The notes under the pieces: model-generated | What the model was told of the DNA's origin: nothing | The model's database searches: none | The model's input: the letters and a program-made list of their open reading frames with translations, nothing else | In this document: positions 1 to 5,155 of the stretch, piece by piece | How positions within the stretch are numbered: position 1 is the first letter of the stretch | Layout of the letters: each line of letters starts with the position of its first letter | Position numbers and translations under genes: made by a program | Source of the DNA: an uncultured Eubacteriales bacterium | Lineage (GTDB): Bacteria > Bacillota > Clostridia > Oscillospirales > Acutalibacteraceae | NCBI GenBank assembly: GCA_902462035.1 | Contig: CABQAC010000155.1 | Location: forward strand, 1 to 5,155 | Length of the DNA: 5,155 bases | Direction of reading: 5' to 3'

Positions 1-915
1 GGGATTGGCGATCAGCTGGTAGCAGCGGCCGCGCAGTTTCATCAGCTTTTCGCTGTGCTGCCCCTGCAGCGCCAGGCTTACGGCGCTGCGAAAACTTTCG
101 CTGCGGTTTAAGGTAAGGGCGCTTTGGTTTTCCACCTTGTCGTCCACCCCCAGCAGCCGCAGCGCGCTGGAATTGTAGGACAGCACGTTGGTGCGTTGGT
201 CCACGATCAAAAAGCCCTCGCTCATGTTCTCGGTGATCACATGGAACTTTTGCTGCTGCTCCCGCAGTTCTTTCATCTGCCCGTCGATCTGCTTATTTTG
301 GGCGGAGATGCGTTTGAGAAAGGGAATCAGCTCGTCGTAGGTCTCCGCTTCCTCAGGGTGTTCCAGGTCGATTTCCGCCAGGGGCTTTACGATCCGGCGG
401 GAGGCCCGGTAAGCCAGCGCCCCGGACAAAACCAGCGCCGCCGCAACCGCCACTAAAATAGAGGGAAGCAGCGCCAGCAGCACCTGGGCCACGGAACTTT
501 GGGCGCCTGACACCCGAAGCACCGTGCCGTCGGAAAGCCGCATGGCAAAATAGACCGTATTGGTGGATAAGGTCCGCGAATAGCGGGTGCTTTCGCCGGT
601 GGAGGAATCGAGCGCTTCTTTAAATTCTTCCCGGTCGCTGTGGTTGTCCATGGTTGCAGGATCGGCCGAACTGTCGTACCGGACGGTACCGTCGCTGTCA
701 ATCCAGGTAACCCGGTAAATAGTTTTTTCCAAAGAGGAAAGATAATCGAGTCCCTTCAGCTCGATACCGCGACCGATGTACTCGGCCGTATCGGACAGCT
801 GGCGGGCGTATTGGGTTTCGTTGTTGCGGTACAGCACGCCTAAAATCAGCGCTACGCAAAGCAGCAGCATGGTCAGCGCCACGGCTGTTGCGGCGCGAAA
901 AATTCGTTTTGTCAT
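1..915 (-). CDS. phoR: PhoR-type sensor histidine kinase, N-terminal 305 residues (cut by window edge)
   Basis: This is the membrane sensor kinase expected to phosphorylate the response regulator encoded just upstream. The frame is open from the ATG at 915 to the window edge with no stop, so the C-terminal part is missing. Visible parts: a hydrophobic segment at residues 8-28; an extracytoplasmic domain at about 29-142 with a VTWIDSDGTVRYDSS stretch typical of Cache/PAS-like folds in Gram-positive PhoR/WalK kinases; a second hydrophobic segment at about 143-168; a HAMP-like linker from about 170 with IVKPLAEIDLEHP; a helical region at about 195-225; and the start of a cytoplasmic PAS domain from about 225 (ITENMSEGFLIVDQ, then LSYNSSALRLLG). 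The HisKA box with the phospho-accepting His and the ATPase domain would lie beyond base 1 and cannot be checked. The start is set by AAAGGAGGGG six bases upstream and by the first membrane segment following at once. Assignment to PhoR, rather than another kinase of this shape, rests on the pst/phoU context. Confidence 0.9.
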   Translation of the reverse strand, partial: MTKRIFRAATAVALTMLLLCVALILGVLYRNNETQYARQLSDTAEYIGRGIELKGLDYLSSLEKTIYRVTWIDSDGTVRYDSSADPATMDNHSDREEFKEALDSSTGESTRYSRTLSTNTVYFAMRLSDGTVLRVSGAQSSVAQVLLALLPSILVAVAAALVLSGALAYRASRRIVKPLAEIDLEHPEEAETYDELIPFLKRISAQNKQIDGQMKELREQQQKFHVITENMSEGFLIVDQRTNVLSYNSSALRLLGVDDKVENQSALTLNRSESFRSAVSLALQGQHSEKLMKLRGRCYQLIANP

Positions 916-921
916 ATAAAG

Positions 922-931
922 CCCCTCCTTT
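922..931 (-). promoter_or_regulatory. Ribosome binding site of phoR
   Basis: AAAGGAGGGG lies six bases before the ATG at 915 and is one of the strongest Shine-Dalgarno matches in the window. It fixes the kinase start. The rest of the 54-base gap to phoB (916-969) shows no clear promoter or terminator. Confidence 0.85.
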
Positions 932-939
932 CGCTGCGG
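926..939 (-). repeat. 14-base word CCGCAGCGAAAGGA, copy before phoR
   Basis: This word is identical to 1662-1675 and overlaps the ribosome binding site of phoR in the same way that the other copy overlaps that of phoB. A 12-base part also occurs inside the phoR coding region at 95-106, so it may be chance or a locally favoured word. Confidence 0.6.
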
Positions 940-969
940 GCTGTTCGAGAAAACGCGCTGGGCGGCCTT

Positions 970-1650
970 TCAGGCTTCATTCTCCCGAAAGCGGTAGCCC
1001 ACGCCCCGCACCGTCTCGATACAGCTTCCGGCCTGCCCCAGCTTTTGGCGCAACGAACGGATGTGCACGTCTACCGTGCGGCTTTCGCCGTCAAAGGCAT
1101 AGCCCCATATCTCGTTAAGCAGCCGGTCACGGGTCAGCACCGTGTCCCTGCTGCGCATCAGCAGGCGGAGCAGTTCGAATTCCTTCAAGGTCAGGGAAAC
1201 CGATTCCCCGTTTGCCGTGACCGTGTGCTTGGCGGGATCCAGCGTTAACCCGCCCATGGTATAAGCCGGCTCCGGTTCGGCTTCGGCCTCCGCCCGGCGC
1301 ATCAGCGCGCGGACCCGGGCCACCAGCTCCATCATGCCGAAAGGCTTCGAAAGATAGTCGTCCGCGCCGCCGTCCAGGCCTACCACCTTGTCAAATTCGG
1401 TGCCCTTGGCGGTCAGCAGCATTACCATGGTCCGCCGGGTAGCGGGGGAGGTGCGAAGCCGCCGCAGGATTTGCAGCCCGTCTTCCTCCGGCAGCATGAT
1501 ATCCAGCAAAATCAGGTGCGGCGTATTGCGGTTCAGCTGGGCCCAAAAGTCCGACGGCCGGGCAAATCCCACCGCCGGAAGATCGGCACTGCACAAGGTA
1601 TACACCACCAGTTCCCGGATGCTGTCGTCATCCTCTAGTACATAGATCAT
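970..1650 (-). CDS. phoB: PhoB/PhoP-type response regulator (OmpR family)
   Basis: A 226-residue two-component transcription factor, normal length for the OmpR/PhoB family (called PhoP in Bacillus). The receiver domain spans about residues 1-117: acidic pocket E6-D7-D8, phospho-acceptor D50 in LILLDIMLPEEDG, switch residue T80 in LLTAKG, and K102 in LSKPFG. A short acidic linker (AEAEAEPEPAY, about 120-130) leads to a winged-helix DNA-binding domain at about 131-223, with LTLKEFELLRLL, the recognition-helix region RTVDVHIRSLRQKLG, and the C-terminal hairpin VRGVGYRFRE. When phosphorylated it should activate the phosphate regulon, probably including this locus. The start chosen is the ATG directly before IYVLEDDD, because AAAGGATGG lies eight bases upstream and the receiver fold begins there. 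In-frame ATGs further upstream (1662 and 1767) would add residues unlike this family and lack good spacing. phoR follows after 54 bases. No Pho-box-like direct repeats could be recognised in the window. Confidence 0.95.
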   Translation of the reverse strand: MIYVLEDDDSIRELVVYTLCSADLPAVGFARPSDFWAQLNRNTPHLILLDIMLPEEDGLQILRRLRTSPATRRTMVMLLTAKGTEFDKVVGLDGGADDYLSKPFGMMELVARVRALMRRAEAEAEPEPAYTMGGLTLDPAKHTVTANGESVSLTLKEFELLRLLMRSRDTVLTRDRLLNEIWGYAFDGESRTVDVHIRSLRQKLGQAGSCIETVRGVGYRFRENEA

Positions 1651-1658
1651 CGATGTGA

Positions 1659-1667
1659 CCATCCTTT
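1659..1667 (-). promoter_or_regulatory. Ribosome binding site of phoB (decides the start)
   Basis: AAAGGATGG lies eight bases before the ATG at 1650. The ATG contained in this motif (at 1662) is in the same frame, but its own upstream purines are too close, so the downstream ATG is preferred. Confidence 0.7.
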
Positions 1668-1675
1668 CGCTGCGG
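1662..1675 (-). repeat. 14-base word CCGCAGCGAAAGGA, copy before phoB
   Basis: Exact copy of the word at 926-939, again overlapping a ribosome binding site. It suggests either duplication of a translation initiation region or convergence on a favoured leader. Confidence 0.6.
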
Positions 1676-1683
1676 CTGAGATA

Positions 1684-1730
1684 TTTGGCGCTTTCGCGCC
1701 ATAAAGGGCGGCGTGAAAGCTCAACCGCCC
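1684..1730 (-). other. Two consecutive hairpins in the phoU-phoB gap
   Basis: The 91-base gap (1651-1741) holds two inverted repeats read in the direction of transcription. The first has arms GGGCGG (1730-1725) and CCGCCC (1711-1706) around a 13-base loop and is followed by TTTAT. The second is TGGCGC-GAAA-GCGCCA (1701-1686), a six-pair stem closed by a GNRA tetraloop. The tail after either is too poor in T for a strong intrinsic terminator, so a partial attenuator, RNA processing site or stability element is more likely. No convincing promoter -35/-10 pair was seen. Function is inferred. Confidence 0.6.
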
Positions 1731-1741
1731 GATGAAAAGCA

Positions 1742-2398
1742 TTATCTTTCCGATTTTTCGCCCACATGTTTGCCGGTCATGGAAAATTCCACCCATTCGG
1801 CAATGTTTACCGCATGGTCGCCGATGCGCTCGAAGTATTTGGCGATCATCAGTAAATCGAGGCATGGCCCGCCATTGGCCGGATTTTGGGAGATCAGCCC
1901 GACCAATTCGCCCTTGACCCGGTCGAACAAGCCGTCTACCACGTCGTCGTAATCGATGACCGCACGGGCCAGGGGCAAATCCTCCTTTACAAAGGATTCC
2001 ACGCTGTCGGTGACCATTTTGATGGTGGCCTCGGCCATATCCTTGATGTGCACCATACTAATGGCGCCGCTGTTTTGAATTTCCTTGCTGATGTCCGCAA
2101 TATCGCTGGCCTGGTCGCCGATACGCTCCATGTCGCTGATCATCTTCAATGCGGAGGAGATGATCCGCAGATCCCGCGCGACCGGCTGCTGCTGCAGCAG
2201 CAGCCGCAGGCACAGGGTTTCGATTTCCCTTTCCTTGCGGTCGATTTCCCGTTCGGCGGTATAGGCTTTCGGCACCAGGGCCGAATCCCCGTCCAGCAGC
2301 GCCTTGGCCGAGGCGGAAATCGCGTCCTCGCATAGCGCGCCCATGGTGATCAGTTCCACATGCAGCTGTTCGAGCTGTTGGTCGAAATGGGTTCTCAT
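1742..2398 (-). CDS. phoU: PhoU phosphate signalling regulator
   Basis: A 218-residue cytoplasmic, all-helical protein of normal PhoU length. PhoU proteins are made of two similar three-helix bundles, and both metal-binding signature motifs are visible: E91-R-I-G-D95 with D99 in DMERIGDQASDIAD, and E190-R-I-G-D194 with N198 in FERIGDHAVNIAEW. The conserved LLLQQQPVARDLR segment (about residues 67-79) is also present. In studied bacteria PhoU links the Pst transporter to PhoR, holding the kinase off when phosphate is sufficient, and limits phosphate uptake. Its ATG shares one base with the pstB stop codon (TAATG), and its GGGGAGG ribosome binding site (2407-2413) lies inside the end of pstB, so translation is probably coupled. 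Position between the transporter ATPase and the two-component genes fits its bridging role. Nothing suggests truncation. Confidence 0.97.
   Translation of the reverse strand: MRTHFDQQLEQLHVELITMGALCEDAISASAKALLDGDSALVPKAYTAEREIDRKEREIETLCLRLLLQQQPVARDLRIISSALKMISDMERIGDQASDIADISKEIQNSGAISMVHIKDMAEATIKMVTDSVESFVKEDLPLARAVIDYDDVVDGLFDRVKGELVGLISQNPANGGPCLDLLMIAKYFERIGDHAVNIAEWVEFSMTGKHVGEKSER
2183..2206. repeat. Perfect 24-base palindrome inside phoU (CTG/CAG runs)
   Basis: Three CTG and three CAG codons side by side, flanked by CGG and CCG, make a perfect inverted repeat centred at 2194/2195. On the coding strand it encodes R-L-L-L-Q-Q-Q-P, a segment conserved in PhoU. The palindrome arises from codon choice and could fold into a strong mRNA hairpin, but no function can be shown. 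Confidence 0.8.
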
Positions 2399-3177
2399 TA
2401 TCCGAACCTCCCCGTGATGTAATCCTCGGTCCGCCGGTCCGCCGGCGCGGAAAACAGCGTCTCGGTAGCGCCGAATTCGATCATTTCGCCCAGCAGGAAA
2501 AAGGCGGTTTTGTCCGATATCCGGGCCGCTTGCTGCATGTTGTGGGTAACGATAATAATAGTATAGTCATTTTTCAGTTCAACGGCAAGGTCCTCGATTT
2601 TAGAGGTGGATATGGGATCCAAAGCGCTGGTGGGTTCGTCCATAAGCAGCACGTCCGGTGACACGGCCAGTGCCCGGGCAATACATAACCGCTGCTGCTG
2701 CCCGCCCGAAAGGCCCAGGGCGCTTTTGTGCAGGCGGTCCTTGACCTCGTCCCAAATGGCGGCCTGGATCAGGCTGCGCTCGACGATCTCGTCCAGCCTG
2801 GATTTGCGCTTGATTCCCTGGATGCGGGGGCCATACGCGATGTTGTCGTAAATGCTTTTGGGGAAGGGGTTGGGCTGCTGGAACACCATGCCGATACGCT
2901 GCCGCAGGGAAATGGCGTCCATATCCCGGTATATGTCGGTGCCGTCGAGCAACACGCTGCCTTCGATGCGGACGTTGTCCTCCAGATCGTTCATCCGGTT
3001 CAGAGTTTTCAAAAAGGTGGACTTTCCGCAGCCCGACGGGCCGATGAGCGCGGTTATCTGATTGCCGGGGATATCCATGGCGATCTTTTTCAGCGCCTGG
3101 AACCCGCTGTAATACAGGTCCAGCTCCGAAACCCGGAATTTGGGCTGTACGGCGGCTGCTACAGTTTGTTCTGACAT
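2398..3177 (-). CDS. pstB: PstB, ATPase of the phosphate ABC importer
   Basis: A 259-residue ABC ATPase that powers phosphate import through PstC-PstA on the inner face of the membrane. The motifs occur in order: Walker A GPSGCGKST (residues 46-54), NRMNDL (60-65) typical of PstB, Q-loop FQQPNPFP with Q100, signature LSGGQ (156-160), Walker B VLLMDEP (D180, E181), D-loop SALD (184-187) and switch His H212 in VTHNMQQA. The QQPNPFPKSIYDN stretch and the ending ...EDYITGRFG are strongly PstB-like. The start chosen (MSEQT) has AAAGGGG eight bases upstream. The frame stays open upstream, and an ATG at 3297, overlapping the pstA stop as ATGA, would give a 299-residue form. The extra 40 residues resemble no PstB domain I know, so the shorter form is preferred. 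The stop overlaps the phoU start by one base. Confidence 0.97.
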   Translation of the reverse strand: MSEQTVAAAVQPKFRVSELDLYYSGFQALKKIAMDIPGNQITALIGPSGCGKSTFLKTLNRMNDLEDNVRIEGSVLLDGTDIYRDMDAISLRQRIGMVFQQPNPFPKSIYDNIAYGPRIQGIKRKSRLDEIVERSLIQAAIWDEVKDRLHKSALGLSGGQQQRLCIARALAVSPDVLLMDEPTSALDPISTSKIEDLAVELKNDYTIIIVTHNMQQAARISDKTAFFLLGEMIEFGATETLFSAPADRRTEDYITGRFG

Positions 3178-3293
3178 GACGGATGCCCCTTTCTTTTGCG
3201 GGAATCGGATGTTTTGAGCTGCTTTGGGAAGCAAGGCCCCGGCCGCGCCGGTTGTTTGGGCGGCGCAGAACGCCTGCTTTAAAACGGATTCTC
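3178..3293 (-). other. Structured pstA-pstB gap or PstB N-terminal extension
   Basis: This 116-base stretch lies between the pstA stop and the preferred pstB start. It holds the pstB ribosome binding site (AAAGGGG at 3186-3192) and a short GC hairpin, CCGGC-GCG-GCCGG at 3239-3251. A weaker stem, GCTT/AAGC, lies at 3221-3232. No promoter or T-run is visible. It is also open in the pstB frame from an ATG at 3297, so it could be coding. Confidence 0.55.
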
Positions 3294-4184
3294 TCATCCT
3301 TTCGCGCCCCCCATCTTGCGGTCGAGACGGCGGCTCAGCAAACGCGCCGCGATGCTGAAGGCAAATACCAGAAGCACCAGCACGGCGGAGGAAAAATTGG
3401 CGATTTGCGCCGCGTTGGGGGAAAGGGCCTCGGTGCGGGACGCCCAGATATGCAGTGCCAGCGTCTCGCCGGACCGGAAGGGGTTTAGGGGGCACCCGGG
3501 GGAGGACAAATTCCAATTTTGCCAGTTGATGTCGGTACTCATGCCGGCGGTGTACAGCAGGGCGGCCGCTTCGCCAAAGCCGCGTCCCGCCGCCAGAATA
3601 ACGCCGGTGATAATCCGGGGCATGCAGGCCGGCAGCATCACGTGCAGCACCGTCTGCCAGCGGGTGGCTCCCAGCCCCAGGCTGCCGTGGCGGTACCCGT
3701 CCGGCAGGGCGTGCAGGGCGTCCTCCGTCACGGTGGTGATCAGCGGCAGGCTGAGGATGGATACCGCCAGCGCGCCAGCCATCAGGCTCCATTTCGAGCC
3801 GGTCATCACGATAAACACCAGGTAGCCGAACAGTCCGACCACAATGGAGGGCAGGGAGGAAAGGGTCTCGATGCAAATGCGCAGGATTTTTGTAATTTTA
3901 CCCTTTTTGGCGTATTCCGCCATATAGATTCCCGCCAGCACCCCAAGCGGTACGCTGATCAGCAGCGAAAGGAACACCAGGTAGACGGTATTAAAAAGCT
4001 GGTTGCCGATTCCGTTTTTCGTAAAAGAGAGCAGTTCCGGCGTAAAGCCCTGAAACCCGCCGACGAGGATGTGCAGCGCCAACGCCAGCAACAGCAGGAA
4101 GAAAAACCCCGCGACGCAGTAGAAAACCACGGTCATGGCTTTATCGGCGCACTTTGCTCTTTTTGCCCGATTGGTGAGTTTCAT
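3294..4184 (-). CDS. pstA: PstA, phosphate ABC importer permease
   Basis: A 296-residue inner-membrane permease that pairs with PstC to form the phosphate channel. Six hydrophobic segments are visible at roughly residues 18-41, 64-88, 105-128, 133-153, 190-212 and 263-285. The cytoplasmic EAA loop that docks on PstB runs from about 154 to 186 (EDALHALPDGYRHGSLGLGA, then TRWQTVLHVMLP). ETLSSLPSIVVGLFG and the GRGFGEAAALL segment are PstA-like, as is the loop with G239-E-T-L-A-L-H-I-W. The N-terminus is short, basic and cytoplasmic (MKLTNRAKRAK). The ATG at 4184 is preferred because AAAGGGGAG lies ten bases upstream; M17 at 4136 is a possible but weaker start. With the first ATG the gene overlaps the end of pstC by 44 bases, pointing to tight coupling of the two permease subunits. 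Length is normal for the family. Confidence 0.96.
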   Translation of the reverse strand: MKLTNRAKRAKCADKAMTVVFYCVAGFFFLLLLALALHILVGGFQGFTPELLSFTKNGIGNQLFNTVYLVFLSLLISVPLGVLAGIYMAEYAKKGKITKILRICIETLSSLPSIVVGLFGYLVFIVMTGSKWSLMAGALAVSILSLPLITTVTEDALHALPDGYRHGSLGLGATRWQTVLHVMLPACMPRIITGVILAAGRGFGEAAALLYTAGMSTDINWQNWNLSSPGCPLNPFRSGETLALHIWASRTEALSPNAAQIANFSSAVLVLLVFAFSIAARLLSRRLDRKMGGAKG

Positions 4185-5082
4185 GGGCTTTTTTCTCCCC
4201 TTTCCCCGAAATGAGATGGACCAAGAATATAAAGAACAGCGAGATCAGGAACAGCAGCAGCGCCATGGTCCACAGCGCCAGATTGTATTCCCCGCCTTCC
4301 ATGGCGCCGCCCATGTCCGAGGCGATGGCTGAAGTCAGGTTGTTGGTGGGGGACAAAATGTTTTTGGGAAAGGCGCGGGTTTTGCCAATGACCATGGCCA
4401 CGGCCAGCGCTTCGCCGAATGCCCGCGCAAGCCCCAGAATAATGCCGGTAAACATACCGGAACGGCCCGCCGGAATGACCACCCGGCGGATGACCTGCCA
4501 GCGGGTGGAACCCAGCCCGTACGCCGCCTGCCGGTAGGAGAGGGGAACGCTGCGGATGGCGTCGGCCGTCACGCTGGTAATGGTGGGGAAGATCATGACC
4601 GCCAAGACGATGCCGGCAGCCAGAACGGAATAACCGTGGGTTTGATGAAAAACATTTTTGATGAATGGCACAAGAACCGTCAGCCCCACCCAGCCGTACA
4701 CCACCGAAGGGACCCCCACAAAAAGTTCCATGGCGGGCTGAAAAAACCGGGAACCGATTTTAGGGGCGATTTCGGTCATGAAGATGGCGGCGCCCAGGCT
4801 GAAGGGGACAGCGATGACCAGCGCCAGGCCACAGGTTACGATGGAACCGAAAATGTAGATGGCCGCGCCCACCGAACCGCCGCCCTGGGAGTTGTCCGCG
4901 GGCGCCCAGGCGGAGGAAAACAGGAATTCCACAATGCTGTGACCGTATTTGGTAAAGGTGCCGGTACCCTGGTAAATGAGGAAAAACCCGATGGACAGGG
5001 TCAGCAAAATCATAAACAATCCGCAGCAGGTGATCAGTCCGCGCCAAAAGGTCTCCTTCCGGAATCGGTCGCCGTAATGCAT
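4141..5082 (-). CDS. pstC: PstC, phosphate ABC importer permease
   Basis: A 313-residue inner-membrane permease, partner of PstA. Hydrophobic segments lie at about residues 16-38, 72-100, 115-140, 152-170, 208-232 and 267-291. The EAA loop that contacts PstB runs from about 174 to 204 (ADAIRSVPLSYRQAAYGLGS, then TRWQVIRRVVIP), and FVGVPSVVYGWVGL and GLARAFGEALAVAMVIG are typical of PstC. The periplasmic loop after segment 1 carries FLFSSAWAPADNSQGG in place of the longer loop of enterobacterial PstC. The C-terminus is a 20-residue Lys/Arg-rich cytoplasmic tail whose end overlaps the start of pstA in another frame. The ATG at 5082 has AAAGGAG (5091-5097) eight bases upstream. The frame is open further upstream to the window edge, but that stretch is a hairpin and is unlikely to be coding. 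Confidence 0.97.
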   Translation of the reverse strand: MHYGDRFRKETFWRGLITCCGLFMILLTLSIGFFLIYQGTGTFTKYGHSIVEFLFSSAWAPADNSQGGGSVGAAIYIFGSIVTCGLALVIAVPFSLGAAIFMTEIAPKIGSRFFQPAMELFVGVPSVVYGWVGLTVLVPFIKNVFHQTHGYSVLAAGIVLAVMIFPTITSVTADAIRSVPLSYRQAAYGLGSTRWQVIRRVVIPAGRSGMFTGIILGLARAFGEALAVAMVIGKTRAFPKNILSPTNNLTSAIASDMGGAMEGGEYNLALWTMALLLFLISLFFIFLVHLISGKGEKKAHETHQSGKKSKVRR

Positions 5083-5090
5083 GCAAAACG

Positions 5091-5097
5091 CTCCTTT
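5091..5097 (-). promoter_or_regulatory. Ribosome binding site of pstC
   Basis: AAAGGAG lies eight bases before the ATG. It follows the leader hairpin closely, so the hairpin ends only a few bases before it. Confidence 0.85.
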
Positions 5098-5102
5098 GTC
5101 AT

Positions 5103-5136
5103 AACAAAGCCGGGCAGAAGCAAGTTTCTGCCCGGC
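5103..5136 (-). terminator. Hairpin with T-rich tail before pstC (likely attenuator)
   Basis: Read toward pstC, an 11-bp perfect stem (GCCGGGCAGAA, 5136-5126; TTCTGCCCGGC, 5119-5109) with a six-base loop is followed directly by TTTGTT. This is the form of an intrinsic terminator. The tail ends about six bases before the pstC ribosome binding site, leaving no room for a separate promoter downstream, so partial read-through from the upstream gene is the likely mode. That gene, expected to be pstS, is outside the window. The opposite strand has no T-tail after the stem. Confidence 0.75.
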
Positions 5137-5155
5137 GCGGCTCGTTGGGTCCTGG

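Noticed and set aside
124..456. A 110-codon plus-strand open frame opposite phoR
   Set aside because: The minus-strand kinase frame spans the whole region with membrane segments and domain motifs; this one shows none.
1695..1724. TTGAGC and TTTATG as a possible promoter before phoB
   Set aside because: The spacing of 13 bases is too short and both boxes overlap the hairpin arms or loop; no better pair was found.
970..1767. A longer 265-residue version of the response regulator starting at 1767
   Set aside because: It would begin inside the end of phoU and translate the hairpin region; the receiver domain begins at MIYVLEDDD, which has its own ribosome binding site.
1886..2335. A 149-codon plus-strand open frame opposite phoU
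   Set aside because: It is the complement of phoU, whose motifs are unmistakable; its apparent product only mirrors phoU codon structure.
2398..3876. A 492-codon minus-strand frame ending in pstB
   Set aside because: Its first part runs out of frame through pstA and gives Arg/Pro-rich nonsense; only the last 259 codons (or at most 299) are PstB.
3519..4214. A 231-codon plus-strand open frame opposite pstA
   Set aside because: It is antisense to a clear permease gene, has a Gln/His/Arg-rich composition typical of shadow frames in GC-rich DNA, and has no recognisable domain.
5083..5154. Upstream extension of pstC in the same open frame to the window edge
   Set aside because: The stretch is an 11-bp hairpin with a T-rich tail, and the ATG at 5082 has a strong, well-spaced ribosome binding site and gives normal PstC length.

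Overview
This window reads as one minus-strand phosphate-uptake and phosphate-signalling locus. The gene order in the direction of transcription (right to left) is pstC, pstA, pstB, phoU, phoB-type response regulator, phoR-type sensor kinase. All six genes lie on the minus strand and almost no space is left unexplained. The kinase runs off the left edge: its 305 N-terminal residues are present and the catalytic half is missing. The gene before pstC, which by family convention should be the phosphate-binding protein PstS, lies beyond the right edge.

The organism is probably a GC-rich Gram-positive of the Clostridia (Oscillospiraceae-like). This is inference from three things: strong purine-rich ribosome binding sites of the AAAGGAG/GGGGAGG type with about 8 nt spacing before most genes; the order pstCAB-phoU-phoB-phoR in one run; and a PhoR with a TM-extracytoplasmic domain-TM-HAMP-like-PAS layout, whose linker resembles those I know from clostridial kinases. 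Base composition is clearly above 50% GC, which explains the many long shadow reading frames on the plus strand.

Layout: 5083-5155 is the leader of pstC and holds an 11-bp hairpin with a short T-rich tail, a likely attenuator. 4141-5082 is pstC and 3294-4184 is pstA, overlapping by 44 bases. 3178-3293 is a structured gap that could instead be an N-terminal extension of PstB. 2398-3177 is pstB. 1742-2398 is phoU, whose start codon shares one base with the pstB stop. 1651-1741 is a gap with two consecutive hairpins. 970-1650 is phoB, 916-969 a short gap with a strong ribosome binding site, and 1-915 phoR (partial).

Together: PstC and PstA form the membrane channel and PstB the ATPase of the high-affinity phosphate ABC importer. 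PhoU links transporter state to the PhoR kinase and so keeps PhoB signalling off when phosphate is plentiful. PhoR and PhoB form the two-component pair that would switch on this locus under phosphate starvation. No novel system was found. The points of interest are regulatory: hairpins sit in the leader of pstC and at the pstA/pstB and phoU/phoB junctions, while the pstC/pstA and pstB/phoU junctions are overlapped and probably translationally coupled.
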